From assembly GCF_037893015.1 (NCBI RefSeq), contig NC_133660.1:284453578-284517577 (forward strand): a stretch of DNA of 64,000 bases, read 5' to 3'. The notes below the pieces were generated by a model, which was not told the origin of the DNA, did not search any database, and was given only the letters and a program-made list of their open reading frames with translations. Numbering within the stretch: the stretch's first letter is position 1; each line of letters starts with the position of its first letter. This document shows, piece after piece, positions 43,983 through 56,524 of this stretch. The stretch is from Macrotis lagotis (Eukaryota; Chordata; Mammalia; Peramelemorphia; Peramelidae). The position numbers and the translations under genes are program-made.

Positions 43983-46477
43983 ATGGACCCCTCTGGGGGA
44001 CAGACCTCCCAGCAAGCTGGGCCCCGGGGCAGAAGGACCAGGAGACCCCGAGAACAGGTCAGAGCCTGTTGGTGGGTTCAGCTCGGGTGGTTGGGCTGAA
44101 GGGTGCAGTTGGGGGAGGGGCTGCGCTGCCCCACTGGGGAGCCCCAACAGGCCCGCGGGGGCTCCAGGCCCAAAGGCTGACAGCTCCTTCCCCAAGGCCC
44201 AGGCTCAGGAGAGGCAGTGGAGTCTCTCTCTTCCCTGGAGCTCTGGGGAACAGGAGGGGGGCCTTGCCATGGTTTCTGCTACCCAGATGATTTCTTGGGG
44301 GGCAGGAGGGTCTGGGCAGCTTTGGCGGGAAAGAGACAAGCACCTTGTTGGCCTTTTCAGGACCGGGACACATGGCTATCCAAGGCTCTGTCCTATGCCC
44401 TTCGTCACGGGGCCATCAAGATGGGGCTGCCCATGGGCTCAGGTGAGTCCTGAGCGTGATGGGCCATGGGGAGGAAGCCTAGGAAAGTGGGGGATAAAGG
44501 CCCCAGGCTAAAACGGGTCACCCCACGAGAGCGATACTAAGCTAAAGAGATGGAGATGAATGAATGAATGAATAAACCCTGTTAGACTGGAAGCTTCCTA
44601 AGGGCAGGGATTGGTATGTTTTATCTTGCGTGGTGAGCTCGAGTAGGAGTCAAGATCTCAGTTTGAATCCTGCCTTAGAAGGACAGTGTTGTCTCTGGGC
44701 AAGTCACTTAGCCTCAGTTTCCTCCTCTGTAAAAGGAGTGGCTGCTCCTATCATCCCTCCCCAGGGTGGTTGTGAGGGTTATATGAGAGGCCTCTTGTAA
44801 GGTGCTCATGTTAAATAAATGTTAGTGAGAAGGGCCTGTCCACCTGCATCAGTGCTTAGGCTTGAGGCCTGCACCCAACCCCTCTGCTGGCCTCTCCAGC
44901 CCAGGGACCCCAGGCAGGAGGGGTGAACAGCTGAGCCCCAAATCCAGTTCAGTCTCACCAGCACTCCTCACCACCTGCACACTCCTAGGTGCTCAAGTAC
45001 TACTCTGGGGAGAGGCAGCTCTCTGATTATTCCCTTGCAGATGGCTTTGTGTCTTTGGATGCCCTCCTCCAACTGCCCCAGTTCCGGGGCTTCTCCTCAG
45101 AGGACGTCTACCGTGTGGTGGAAACCAATGAAAAGCAGCGGTTTGCCCTGCGCCCTGGACCCCCTGTCTCCATTCGAGCCAACCAGGGTCACTCGCTGCA
45201 GGTAGACGTTCAGCCTTGGGGGAGTGTGTGTGTGGTGTGTGTGTAGGGGGTGGATTTTGTGTGTGTGTTGGGGGGCAGATAGGGGGTGCCCAGTGGGAGC
45301 GCCCCTGGGGAACCACCAGGGGGCTGGGAGCTCACCTTCAGCCATTCTGGGCTGTCCAAGCAGACCTGGAGGTGCCCCTTCCCCCCCCCCCCCCATCTAG
45401 CAGGGCAGGAGGCAGGGAAAGAACCTGCCCAAGAGCATGGCCCCCTGGGGAGGGGCTGGGTTTGGAGACAGGAGGATGCTTCCTGTAGTGTGACTCCAAG
45501 CCCCCTCCTTCATGTACCCACTGCTCTCTCTCTGCCTCGGTTTCCTCCTCTGCACAAAGGGAGGTTGGACCTGGTGGGCTCTAAATCCATGGCCTTGGAA
45601 AGAATCTCAGCTCTGAGACTCCCTGTAAAGTGGTGGCATGCATTCCCGCATTGCCCTAGGTATTGCCTAGGACTGTTTCAAGAAAAGGTCTCTAAGATGG
45701 CAGCTGTATGAGGCAGGACGAAGGCCACCCTGGGACTCTGAAGCGACCCCCTTGTTGTTCCTCCGGACAGGTGAGCGACCTGGAGCTGACACCCCTGAGC
45801 ACCTCCCAAGACCTACCCCCGATTCTGGTCCATGGAACGTACTGGCGCCACTGGCCTTCCATCCGCCAGGAGGGTTTGTCTCGTCGTGGAAGAACCCACA
45901 TCCACCTGTCCTCTGGCCTGCCTGGTGACCTCCACGTCCTCAGTGGTTAGTAGAAACCCTGGCCCCTTCCCAGAGCATTGGGAGAATGCCCCGGTGCCCA
46001 GTGCCAGCTGTGCCTCTGTCTCTAGGGATGCGGCAGGACTGTGAAGTGGCCGTAGTTATCGACGGGCCCTTGGCCCTGGCTGGTGAGTCTGACCGACTTG
46101 GGGGGTGAGGAGGGTATAAGTGAATGATCTAAAATCTGACCCTTCCCCACAGAGGGAATCCTGTTTTTCCGCTCAGCTAATGGGGTGATCTTGACTCCGG
46201 GGGATGCCAGGGGCTTCTTGCCTCCCAAGTACTTCAAGGCAGCCCTGCAGCTGGGCTCCCCAAGTGAGTCAGCTTCGGAGGGGTGGGCAATTGCCTTTTG
46301 ACCGCTGGCCTCTCCCTCCCTGCTCCCACCTGGGCATCACCCTCTCTTCTCTCATCCCAACCTTTCTGTGTCTCAGGGAGCCCTCTCTCTCTGACTGAAG
46401 AGGAGCCAGAGGGTCAGAACGGTCACCAGGGTGCCTCGGCCAACAGCAGAGGAAAGCATGTGGGAGTGTCCAACTAA
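43983..46477 (+). CDS. TRPT1: tRNA 2'-phosphotransferase 1
   Basis: Tpt1/KptA-family enzyme that moves a 2'-phosphate from RNA to NAD+, as in the last step of yeast tRNA splicing. Coding exons: 43983-44057, 44361-44442, 45041-45201, 45771-45945, 46026-46082, 46153-46263, 46377-46477. They give 253 residues, the same length as human. A basic head (GPRGRRTRRPREQ) precedes the core LSKALSYALRHGAIKMGLPM, DGFVSLDALLQLPQFRGFSS, IRANQGHSLQ, LVHGTYWRHWPSI, GLSRRGRTHIHLSSGLPGD and FFRSANGVILTPG. The catalytic set Arg (LRHG), His (GHS), Arg (RANQGHS) and Arg (SRRGRTH) is present. The acidic tail (LTEEEPEGQNG) is poorly conserved, as in other species. It is convergent with FERMT3, and their 3' ends overlap. 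Confidence 0.96.
44630..44832 (+). repeat. MIR SINE in a TRPT1 intron
   Basis: The words gagtcaagatctcagtttga, gggcaagtcacttagcctca and gtttcctcctctgtaaaagg, ending ggtgctcatgttaaataaat. Confidence 0.75.
45215..45275. repeat. GT-rich microsatellite
   Basis: Interrupted gtgtgtgtg runs in a TRPT1 intron, just after the donor at 45201. Confidence 0.85.
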
Positions 46478-46483
46478 GAAATA

Positions 46484-46489
46484 TTTATT
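46484..46489 (-). terminator. FERMT3: Poly(A) signal of FERMT3
   Basis: The only AATAAA on the minus strand between the FERMT3 stop (46893) and TRPT1. It is 7 bases past the TRPT1 stop codon, so FERMT3 cleavage should fall inside the last TRPT1 coding exon. Confidence 0.75.
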
Positions 46490-46499
46490 TATAAAAATT

Positions 46500-46505
46500 A
46501 ATAAA
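46500..46505 (+). terminator. TRPT1: Poly(A) signal of TRPT1
   Basis: AATAAA 23 bases after the TRPT1 stop, giving a 3' UTR of only about 45 bases. Confidence 0.88.
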
Positions 46506-46892
46506 GACAAAAACAGATCTCCTTATTGTGACTGTACCTGAGTATCTCTACAGCCCTGAGTCCAAAGATTGCCCTGGAGTGTGTGGGTCTGGGGGCACCT
46601 CAGCCTGCCTCCCCCACCCAGAGCAGGGAGGGGTCATCACAGGAGAGGGATGAGCTGCCTCCTCATTACGCGTCTCAGCCGCCTCCCCACCTTTTCCCTG
46701 CCCAAAGGAGATGGGGAGCCTTGTGGGGGGGAGTCAGATGAGACAAGCGTGAGCCCCCCATCTGAGGAGGGTGCCAGGGTGCCGACAATGTTGTGAGCGT
46801 GCATTTGAGTGTGTGATGAGGGTGAATGGAGTGAGGAGGAAGCTTTTGTGAGAAGGGGACAGTGGGGAGATGGAGAAGACCCTCTGGGGGTC

Positions 46893-49800
46893 TCAGAAGG
46901 CTTCATGGCCCCCAGTAAGCTGCAGGAAGAGATCCTCATCCAGATCCTCGCCCTTGGCCCGTTCCCGGGTGGACAGGAAGATGTAGCCGCCGATGTACTC
47001 ATGCAGGACGCGGCAACCGGCCGACACACAACTGAAGGCCACGTTGATGTGCTCGTCAAATTCAATGGCCACCTGTGGGCCAGACCACATCCATGATTGG
47101 GAGTGGGGAGAGGGCTGGGCAGGGGCCCCAGTGCAGCCCCTCATATCCTGCCCCCTGCCCCCCAATCCAGCCCAGCCCTCTCCCCACCTGGCGGATGTCC
47201 CAGTTGACGTTCCACTGACGCATGTTGCTGAAGCGCCAAGTCTTCATGACATCACTCCCAGACAGATCGATGCGGATAAGGCGATTGTTGGCAATGCCCA
47301 AGATCTCATCCTTCCTGCTGCCCTTAAACCTGGCGTATGGGGAAGGGGAGTGAGCCACTTCAGAGTCTGGCCCTGACCAGGACTCCCCACAGAACCTCTC
47401 CCTGGCCTCTACCAGAATAAGAATCACATCCCTGACAAATGGCTGTCCAGCCTCTGTCTGTCCATATCCCCCCACCCCAGAGATGGGGGGCTCACTCCCT
47501 GCTCAGGCAGACTGGCCACTTTCAGGACACTTACTTGGAAATCTGTCCCCATATCTCACAGTGAGCCCAAATCTGCCTTTGTAGCTCCCCCTCCTTCACA
47601 CATGAGACCCCAGTAGGTACTTAAAACAACTGGAACATCCCACCACCCCCTGCTCTTCTCCAGGCCCAACACCCCAAGTTCCTTTAATTATCACTAGGGC
47701 ATGATCACAAGTCATTCTAGCTGATCCCCTCAGGACTGGCAACATTGCCATCATGCCCTTCATAGTCCTGGATATTCTCCCTAGGATCCCATTAGTTCTC
47801 CTAGAGTCTTGCTGTTGAATCATATTGAGCTTGCAGGCCCCTGAGACCCTTAGATCTTTTTCTCATTTCAATTGTACCATCAGAGGAGCCCATACCACTG
47901 ATCCCAGAGAGTGGAAGCAGCTGGTCTTAGAGAGGGCCTGGTGCCCACTCAGAGCCCACCCCAGCCACTTGCATACTGTTGGGGGCAGAGCAGACTTGGC
48001 CCAGAGACCACTTGCTTAGAGCCTCTTGAGAAGAGGAGACCCCTGATTGACTGGAGGGTAGCCCGGGTACCTGACGATGAAGTAGGAGATGCCAAAGTCG
48101 GGCAGGGACTGCCAGGCCTGGATGAATCGGAGCTTGGCCTCTGACAGAGAGAGCTGGGCCACATTCTGGTGTGCCTCCAGGATTCGGGGGGTCAGCTATT
48201 AAGGGTGAAGTGATTTTAGAGCTGGGAAGGGCCCTCTTTTTATTGGTGGGGCTTGGGGTTACACAGCCAGCTTTGGAGGAGGGGGTCAAAGCCAGGTCTT
48301 CTGGGCCCCCAAGCCCAGGGCCCACCTGTCCACTTGTCTACCCACTCTCTCCCTTTCTTTGAGGCTTCTAGCTTGAACCCTCACCTTCCTGCCATTAAAC
48401 CTTTCCTGCTGCTATCAGCAAGTGGGTACAGGTGGGACCTTCACTTCCTTGGGCAAGGGCCCAGGTAGGTGTGGTTTGAGGGGGATTCAACAGTGGGTTG
48501 GCTTCATTCTCCAGGCTGGGCTGGGACAAACCACAGCACCACCAACAATCTGTGAGTGTACCTTGGACACACAGTTGTGAATGGAGCCATGGTGGAGGAT
48601 GAAACCTCAGTGGCTCTGATTTGCATCTCTCTTCTTTATGATTTGGATCATTTTTCCATGTGGTTAGTGGGTTTGCATCTCTTCTCTTAGGGTCCATCTA
48701 CTGTTACCTTTGTTGGCTGGGTCCCCCAGCCGCCTTTGGCCCGCTCCCCCTTCCTTCCCCATCTTAGGTCCTCTCTCCAGAGCTGGACCCCTGAATCCCC
48801 TGGGTGGGCACCTGTTTGGCCTTCAGCTTCCGCTGAAATCGAGGGGCGACAAGGCCATGGGGGTTGAGCGCCTCCCCACTGGCGTCGGGGCCCTGGGGGT
48901 TGGTGGGGCTGGTCCCTCCACCTCCTCCTGTCCGCTGCAGGCTCAGGAAGGCCAGGATGGCCTGCACTTCGCTCGGGTAGCTGCTGTCTGCCATGGTGCG
49001 GCCCTTGGAGGCCAGCCGGCAGCCGGCCATCCAGTGGGCATACTGCTGCTCCTGGTGAGGAAAGGCTGGTGAGCCTGGGCCTGCGCCACCACCCGAAGGG
49101 CAGCACCCCGAGCCCCCTTCGGCTACTCACGTCCTGGCAGCGCAGGTAGAGCTCACTCATGCCCTCTGGGGAGGGCACCAAGAGTTTGATGCAAAACTTC
49201 TGGCCAGCAACATTGACATCCGGCACCACCTCACAGCCTGGGCCAAAAAAGGAGGAGAGAGGAGATGATGAGGGGGTGATGTGGCGGGGAGTAGACTGGA
49301 TGAAGAGGAAGAGATGCCCCAAGGGACCAGGTGGCCCACCCCTTCACCGTAGACACAAGGGTCAAGGGCAGCCCGGGGACGGCTCTAAGTGAGGGCAGAC
49401 AGAGAGGTCAGATGACGGTCCAGGGCTCTGACCCCCTTCAAAGGCCTGGTCCTTGCACTCCCAGACTGCCCTATTTGCCCCCCCCCCCCATTTAGGAGCC
49501 TCAGCTAGAAAGCTAAGAGTCATCTCCTCTTCCCTCTCTCCCATCTCACTATCCCTTGCAAGTTAGGGAATGAGCATTTATTAAGCACCTACTATTTGAT
49601 AGACTCCCTACAAATATGATCTCATTTGGTCCTCACAACCCTGGGTGCTGTTTTTATTTCCATTTTACAGTTGAGGAAACTGAGGCACAACAGCCACCTT
49701 TAGGACTGAATACAAAATGTAAGGATTGCATGGGTGGACCCGGGTGTGGACCACAGTCCAATCCCTTCTCCTGTGAAGATGCTCAGCTTCCTGCAGGGTC

Positions 49801-52800
49801 CAGATGAGGGGCTCCCTGACTCCCCATACCCTCTCCTTCCATGGTGATACTGTACATCCTTGTCTGTTAGATGTCCCAGACCCCTCACCTCCCCCATCCT
49901 TTCTGGTCTCTACCCCATGGCACCCCAGTATTAGCTCACCCTTAAGATGGAGCTGCTGTACAGGGTCTCCAGGAGCATCCTCTTGGTGCTTGTAATAGGA
50001 GAGGGTGGTTTCCTTAAACACAACCCAGTATTGGCGGTACCCTTTCAGGGTGAGCTTCCGGGGCCTGGGAAGAGGAGGGGGGAGGGAGAAAGCAATGGAG
50101 AGGGAGCTGCAGACAGGTGCCAGTGTACCAACCCTCAGCTGGGTGAGGAAGGGCAGAGCTTGGCCAGGATACCACCTGGAAGGCAACAATGCAGCCCTGC
50201 CATTTCGGAGCCTGGGGTCTCCCTGCCCTGGGTCAGGGCCTCACCGGAAGATGCGCAGATGGTCCTTGAGCTCAGGGATGGCCGTGAGGCTGTCCTGTGG
50301 GTTGAGGGGGACACTTAATGCCAATCTGCCCAGGAGTCCTGGGGACCTGGCCCCCACCCACTGTGGCCCATCTCCTCACCAGCACATCCGAGGGGGCCGA
50401 CGAGCCCTCCAACTTCACCTCCAGGTTATTCAGGGCTGCGTCCAGGTCATCCAGACCACTGTTGCTTGGAGGTTCATCCAGCTCCCCGCTTAGGGCCAGC
50501 TTGTTGATATGGTACTGGGGGGGGAACAAGGAGATCTGGGGGATCCCTGATCTGTTCCCCCTTGGCCTTCCCTGATGGTCCCCCCTCCAAGCTCGTACAG
50601 CAGAACTTCTGCCCTGGGAGGATGCCACCTCTCCAAGGTCACCCAGGAGGCAAGTCTGACAATCGGGAGCCCGGACCCCAAATCCAGGGTCAGCTCCACT
50701 GTCCCCCATGTTCTCTCCCACCTGGTCCCCACAGCCCCCTATACCTTCTCTCCCACCTCCCAGGGAAGGGTAGAAAGTGATGGGTGCGAGTGGTGCCTCC
50801 CTGTTGCCCAGGACCAGGAGCAGTTGGGGCGACTTCCCAGAGGAGGTGGCCCTCACCTGCAGGGCGGCGAAGACCATCATTTCCTCCTCTGTGCAGTCAA
50901 TCTCCTCCAGCAGCAGGTCCCAGCGCGCCTGCTCATAGAGCTGTGTGAGACGTACGGGGTCTGCCTGGGGAAGGGGGGACAAGAAGGTGGGGGGTCATGC
51001 TAGGAAGCCCCCAGCTCCCACAGACAGTCCTCGCTTGGGGTCTTCTGGTTGTGAAACGTCAGAGGTGAAAGGGACACTGGGGACGGATGAGGGTCCTGAG
51101 GCCCAGAGAGGAGGGACTAGACCAAGGTCACATAGTCAGGATCCCTATTTACAAGCCCAGGGCTCCCTCTCCACAAGGTCACCCCTTGCTGATGGGAAAG
51201 TCCTGTGGAGTCAGTGACCTGGGTTTGCTGACCCTTACCTCAGTAGGTTAGCGCCCCTCACCGAGCCTGTTTCCCTCTCTGTAAAAGGGGCATGGTACCC
51301 CTGCTGCCACCTCCCTGTGGGTACCCTGGGGGGATCCTTCAACATCCCTGAGTCAGCAGACTGCCCCAGATGCTGTGCGCCCCCAGGCCTCACGCCCCCA
51401 GCCTCAGTTTGCTGGTCTGGGGCAGAGCTAAAGGCCAGTAGCTCTTATTATCTCTCTAGAAATGTGGGCGGCTACTGTCATCCATCATAAGAACCCGACT
51501 GGCCGAAAGGAGCTGGGCTGGGCACCTGGGGCCCTGACCCCAGGAAGGAGTGGCCCTGGGGAGGGGGAGGCTGGAGAGAGCAGGTCTAGCCCTATGGGCA
51601 GTGCAAGGGAGGCAGTGCGAGGCTTCCTCCTCTCAGCTGGAGCCCCCCCACGACCGGCCCCTGGCCTCCCAGCCTCCCTCACCTTAGGGTCCAGGTCGAA
51701 GAAACTGTAGTATTTGAAGCGCAGCCAGAGTGTGTCCTCGGGTTTGACCCCTTGCTGCATTAGGCACCTGGACGAGTCCAGCCACCTGTGGGGGAGGAAG
51801 CAAGGACCCCCCAGTCAGTGGGCTGCCTGGGCCGCTGGCTTGGGTTTGGGTCCCACCTCTCCTCCCTCCTGATTGAGACTGAGGGCTAAGAGGACCTTGG
51901 AGCACCCATGTACAGATGGGGAAACTGAGTCCCAGGGGGTGGTGTCTGGCTGCACTGGGACCCTGAGCAAGTTGCCTCCCTTCTGGCCACTATAAAATAA
52001 GGGGGTCGACCCAGCGTTTCTCCTAGTACTGAAGCTGGGCAGCTCTGCCGGGGGCTGACCTTGCTATGACTTTTTTTTTTTTAGGTTTTTGCAAGGCAAT
52101 GGGGTGAAGTGACTTGCCCAAGGCCACACAGCTAGGTCGTTATCAAGTGTCTGAGGCCGGATTTGAACTCAGGTACTCCTGACTCCAGGGCCAGTGCTCT
52201 ATCCATTGTGCAACCTAGCCACCCTGCTATGACTTTTTAAGGCTTGCTCAGTTCCTTGAATAAGCCCAGGGTGGGCACTATTAGGAACCCGAACCCCCTG
52301 AAGTCACAGCTAGTCGGGGTCGGGGCAGCACTGACCCCTCTTGGCCCCTGAAGACTCCTAGCCAGGGCCTGCCCTGAGTGCTCTCCTCCAGGCCATCCGG
52401 CCTTGGATGACACGGTGGGCGAGGCCTGGGAAGAGGCCAGTGGGCAGGGCTCCTACCTGCTGTGCAGATGGGTCTTGTCTGCCAGGGAGCTGGGCCTGGG
52501 CAGGCGGAGCAACTGGGCAGGGTCTGGGGGGGGCTGGGGAAGGCTGAGCATCCGGTAACAGGCCTCCATCTCCGCGCTGTCAGAGAAGTGAGCTGGCATC
52601 CCTCGGAACTGGGCTGGGGCTACGCCTGAGGTGGGCAGGGGGCGGTCAGGACCCGGGCTCACCCTGCCCGACCCCCCCAGGCGGCCCTGGGTCCCGAGGC
52701 TCACCGGTGGCCAGGACGACCTTGGTTAGGTCAAACACTTCTTCTTCAGGCTCCTTGTCCTTCTTTTTCTTCTCCTTCTTCTCTGGGGTCCGGAGCAGGG

Positions 52801-55800
52801 AGAGCTCCTCGGGGTGCCGGATGCCTGGGGAGGGGAAGGCCCCTGGCTAGGAAGGGGGCGAACCTTCCCTTTCAACCCGCCTCCAACCCTGACTGTGGGA
52901 CCTCAGATGAGGGGTCCCGGATCACCCATCCGTTAAATGAGGGCAGCTTTCTCACCAGGCAAAGGAGGGAAGGCATCTGTGGCACCCGGAGGCGCTCTCT
53001 CTCCTTCGGCCTCCCCTCCTCCCTCCTTGACCAGGCCCCCCAAGAGCGGAGAATGGGAGGGGATTCCGGCTGGAAACACTCACTAAGGAGGCGACAAATA
53101 GCAGCCACTGTCCGGAAGAGGGGCTGTGAGAAGCTGGCCCGCAGCCGCAGGGCCTGGCGATTGGGCAGCCGCAGCGTGATGGGCCGGTGCTGCGGCCCGA
53201 AGTACAGCCGGGCGTCGGCCAGGATGCCGTACTTGTCCAGAGTCCAGTGGGTCTGCAGGAGCCACATCTTCTTTTGCTCCCACCACAGCCCATGGTCTGA
53301 CCAGTCCTGCTTGCGTTCTGCCAAGGAGAGGGGAGGGGGTGCATGAGGCCTGGGGGCTGCTTCCCTGGGGCCCTTCCCCCCCCACTTACTGGACTTGAGT
53401 CAGGAGACCCTGGGCGGAGGGGGGGAAGAAATCACTGCCCTTTGCTGGCCTCCACATCTCACTCCAGGCTGACCCAAGGATTGCCCCCTTGCCCAGGGTC
53501 TGAGCTAGCCAGGGCTGTTCAGAGCAGACCTTTGGGGAATAAGTCTGAAAGAGGGTCTGGAGCCAGAGGACCCCCCCACTTCCCTGGCCTTTGCTGGGAG
53601 GGGCCAGAGAACCCCTCCTCCTCTCTTGGCCCTTGGTGGGGGGGCCAGAGGACCCCTCCGCCTTCCTGTGCCTTTGCTGGGGGCTTCAGTGCTAGTCAGA
53701 GGGTGCTTTGCTTCACCAGCTGCGGGGCCTCTTCTCCAGTGTCCAGGAGCCCGGGTCCCACTGGCTCTTTGAGGTCATCCAGTACAGCTTGCGGCCCTTC
53801 CTTGAGGGGGAAGTCGGTGCCTCGGAGGCCACCCGGTCTATTTCTGGATGGTTTTCCTACTATTTTCCTCTTCACAACTTCCCACAAGCCACTGGCTCTG
53901 CCCAGGGGCCGGGCCCTTCTGCAGTCCCCAAGGACATGGGCCTTTCTCAGATAAACAGCCGCGGACATCTTCCATCCTGACCTCCAGGCTCCCACGCAGA
54001 AGGAGGCCTCCACCACCATGGCCGGCCTCCGATGCTCTCTGGCTTCCCCTTATCCGGGGGTTCCAGACCTTGGCACCCACAGATGTCCCTACTGTCCCTG
54101 CGAGCAGGCGACGCGGCGTCCCCATTCAGAGGGAAAATAGCTGCCCAGGTCTCCCACCCAGCTTGGAGGGGTTGGGCCAGGTTCAAGACTGCGGCAACGA
54201 GGACATCTCCATGACACTTTTCTGAAGACTTTCCCTGGAAAGGTTCTCTGGGCCTCGGTTTCCTCCTCCGACCAATGGGGTTCATGATTCCAATTCTACC
54301 TCCCTTTTAAGACCATTGACATCACAGGCGTAATAGTTCCATTAGGAACTTAGGGGGCAGCTTAGGGGACCCCATAGCCCCCGCCGGCTGAGAGAGTCGA
54401 GGTGACTGGTCCAAAGCGTGAGTTCCAGTGTTCACGGTGATGACCGGCCTCACGTTCCCACCTTTGAAGCATGTGGCGGCCACAGAAGCATGAGTGACCT
54501 GCTTCGCTTCCTGATTCCAAAGCCGTATACAGGACAGAGGCTGTGATGGGCACTACTGGTCTCGGGCCAGGACGTTCTGGGTTCCAGTCTCCCCACCTCT
54601 GACCCGGACTCCCCAGGAGGGTGACTCTGGGCTCTTCCCATTGATATCCAGACTCTGACTGGGGTCAAGGAGGCTTTCCTTCTCAAGCTCCTCAACAAGT
54701 GACTCCCCTTCCATTCAAGATGGGGGGTAAGGGGAATAGGCGTATCTCATCACCCACGAGCCAGGCCTGGGGTTTGGCTTTCCCATCATTCTCTTATTTG
54801 GTTGATCTGGTTGGTCCTCTCCTGGGCATGTCTAGCTCCTCTTCCTGCTTCTAGCCTCCTCACCTGGCCCCTGGGCACTCCAGGGTCCCATGCACTGAGC
54901 TACTTGGATTTCCTGGATGATCCACCATCTCCCAACTCCAGGCCTTTTCCCGGGCTGTCCCAGATGCCGGATATGCTCTCCCCACTCGCCGACACATTTC
55001 ACACCTGGGCCGGGATGGCACCACCAGCCTCTCACCCAAGATGGCACCAGGCTCGCCATCTGCAGGATGCTCCCAGTCCTTCCAGACAACATGGCCTTGT
55101 TTCTTAGGAACCTTTCATTTGCCCTGGATAGACCTCCAACAGCACTGGTGGGATATGGTCTCCCCCGGTAGAGCGGAGCTCCCCGAGGGCCCCAACTGTC
55201 CTTTCCCTTCCTTTTGGGGGCCCCCTTACAGTGAGTGTTCAAGAAACACCTGCCGACTGTGCGACCCTGGGCAAGTCTCTTCCACTTCTGGTGGCCTGGG
55301 GGAGGCTCCATAGCCCCCAGTGGATGAGATCCTGGGCTTGTGAGTGTGTGCATCCACAGACACAGATGCACACATGGTCACCTGTTATATACACACACAC
55401 ACCCATGGAGAATATTGGAGTGGGCTCCTCTGGGGTTCCTGCCCTGCTTCCCCTTGAATGGTCTCATCTGGTGTTTGGTGCCCAGGTAAGCTTCCTGCAG
55501 GCCTTGGGTGAGATGCTGTTGGTGCCATCCCTGTCTCGGTAAGAGATGTGTTGGGGGGAGTGGGGGGGGTCCAGTCCTAGGGAACACTGGGCTGGCTGAG
55601 GGGAGCTGGGGACGGCTGAGAGAACATGGGGCCCATTCAGAGCCTATCGGGCAGCCGCAGCTGCTCTGGCTGACAAGGGGGCAAAGGGAGCGGGCATGGG
55701 AAGTGCCCACCCGCTGGCCACCTGCCCCCTCCAGGAGGGAGCTGTGCTCCTCCGATACCAGACTGCACCCTGCCATAACTTCCTGTGGGGGCAGGGGAGG

Positions 55801-56524
55801 CCCTTCCAGCTCACCCGATCGGCCCTGACAGAAAGCTTCCTTCCGTCGGGCATTTTTTTCTTTTGGGGGAAGTGTGGGTTGCCGGGGCGGGGTGGGGGGA
55901 AGAGCATGAATAAGCAGGTGCCCGATCCCATGGCTGCGAGCCCCACAAAAGTACACTGCCCTAGCCCCCATCCTTGCCTTAGGCCCAAGGGTGACTGGAC
56001 CCTCTGTGGACCACCAGGTCCCAGAGCCAAGAAGTTGGGAATTTCCCCAGAGCCCGGGCCCATGATGGTTTTCCCCCTTGCTCTGGTTAAGATCATTCGC
56101 CAGTAGAAAATATGGTGCAAAGGCTGCCCGGCTCCCTTGGGAAAAGACGCAACAGAGGGTTGAAGTGGGGCCTGGTGATTTGGGGGAGGGAAAGGGAAGT
56201 TGGGGGAACTTCTTTTTTGGGGAACAAGAGATTAGCTTAGAGCCTGAGTCATGGAAGGGCCTTATCACGAGCCCCAGAGTGGGAGAGGAGAGCAGGAAGC
56301 CTGGGGAGAGCCGGGGGGTCGGGGCGCCCAGCTCTCAGGAGCCTGGCCGGGTTGGCCAGCAGAAATAGGGACGCCCTGTGGGCAGCGCTGCCCTACTCAC
56401 TGATCTCCTCCACGATCTTGAGGATGACGCCGCCAATGTGGGACTCTCCAGTGACCCGAAGGGTGACAGACTCCTCTTGGACCTCTTGGTCCTCCACAAA
56501 CACCTGGAGCTCCCAGGTGGCCAT
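46893..56524 (-). CDS. FERMT3: Kindlin-3 (fermitin family member 3)
   Basis: Haematopoietic co-activator of integrin beta tails, required with talin for platelet and leukocyte adhesion. Coding exons: 56524-56401, 53317-53084, 52824-52705, 52625-52457, 51785-51683, 50964-50857, 50514-50380, 50294-50245, 50064-49940, 49237-49131, 49051-48812, 48195-48071, 47329-47188, 47072-46893. They give 653 residues (human 667). Order: F0 ([22 protein letters not shown]), F1 with a lysine-rich insert, F2 split by a PH domain ([20 protein letters not shown]), then F3 with the integrin-binding [11 protein letters not shown] and the end [11 protein letters not shown]. The predicted N-terminus MATWELQVF lacks the first dozen or so human residues; an alternative upstream coding exon is possible but none was recognised. 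The 3.1-kb first intron (53318-56400) holds L2-like debris. Confidence 0.95.
49565..49700 (+). repeat. MIR/L2-like 3' fragment
   Basis: The words agcatttattaagcacctac, atctcatttggtcctcacaa and ccattttacagttgaggaaa, in the FERMT3 intron between the exons ending at 49940 and 49237. Confidence 0.55.
52076..52224 (-). mobile_element. Marsupial tRNA-derived SINE in a FERMT3 intron
   Basis: The words gcaaggcaatggggtgaagt, ggccacacagctaggtcgtt and gcaacctagccaccc. The flanking duplication tgctatgactttt occurs at 52063-52075 and 52225-52237. Confidence 0.92.
54800..55270 (+). repeat. Probable L2 LINE debris in FERMT3 intron 1
   Basis: The words ctccaggccttttcccgggc and ccggatatgctctccccact resemble the L2 3' part (ccaggcctttgcac...gaatgctct). 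Later, cagtgagtgttcaagaaaca resembles its terminal words. The copy is highly diverged. Confidence 0.4.
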
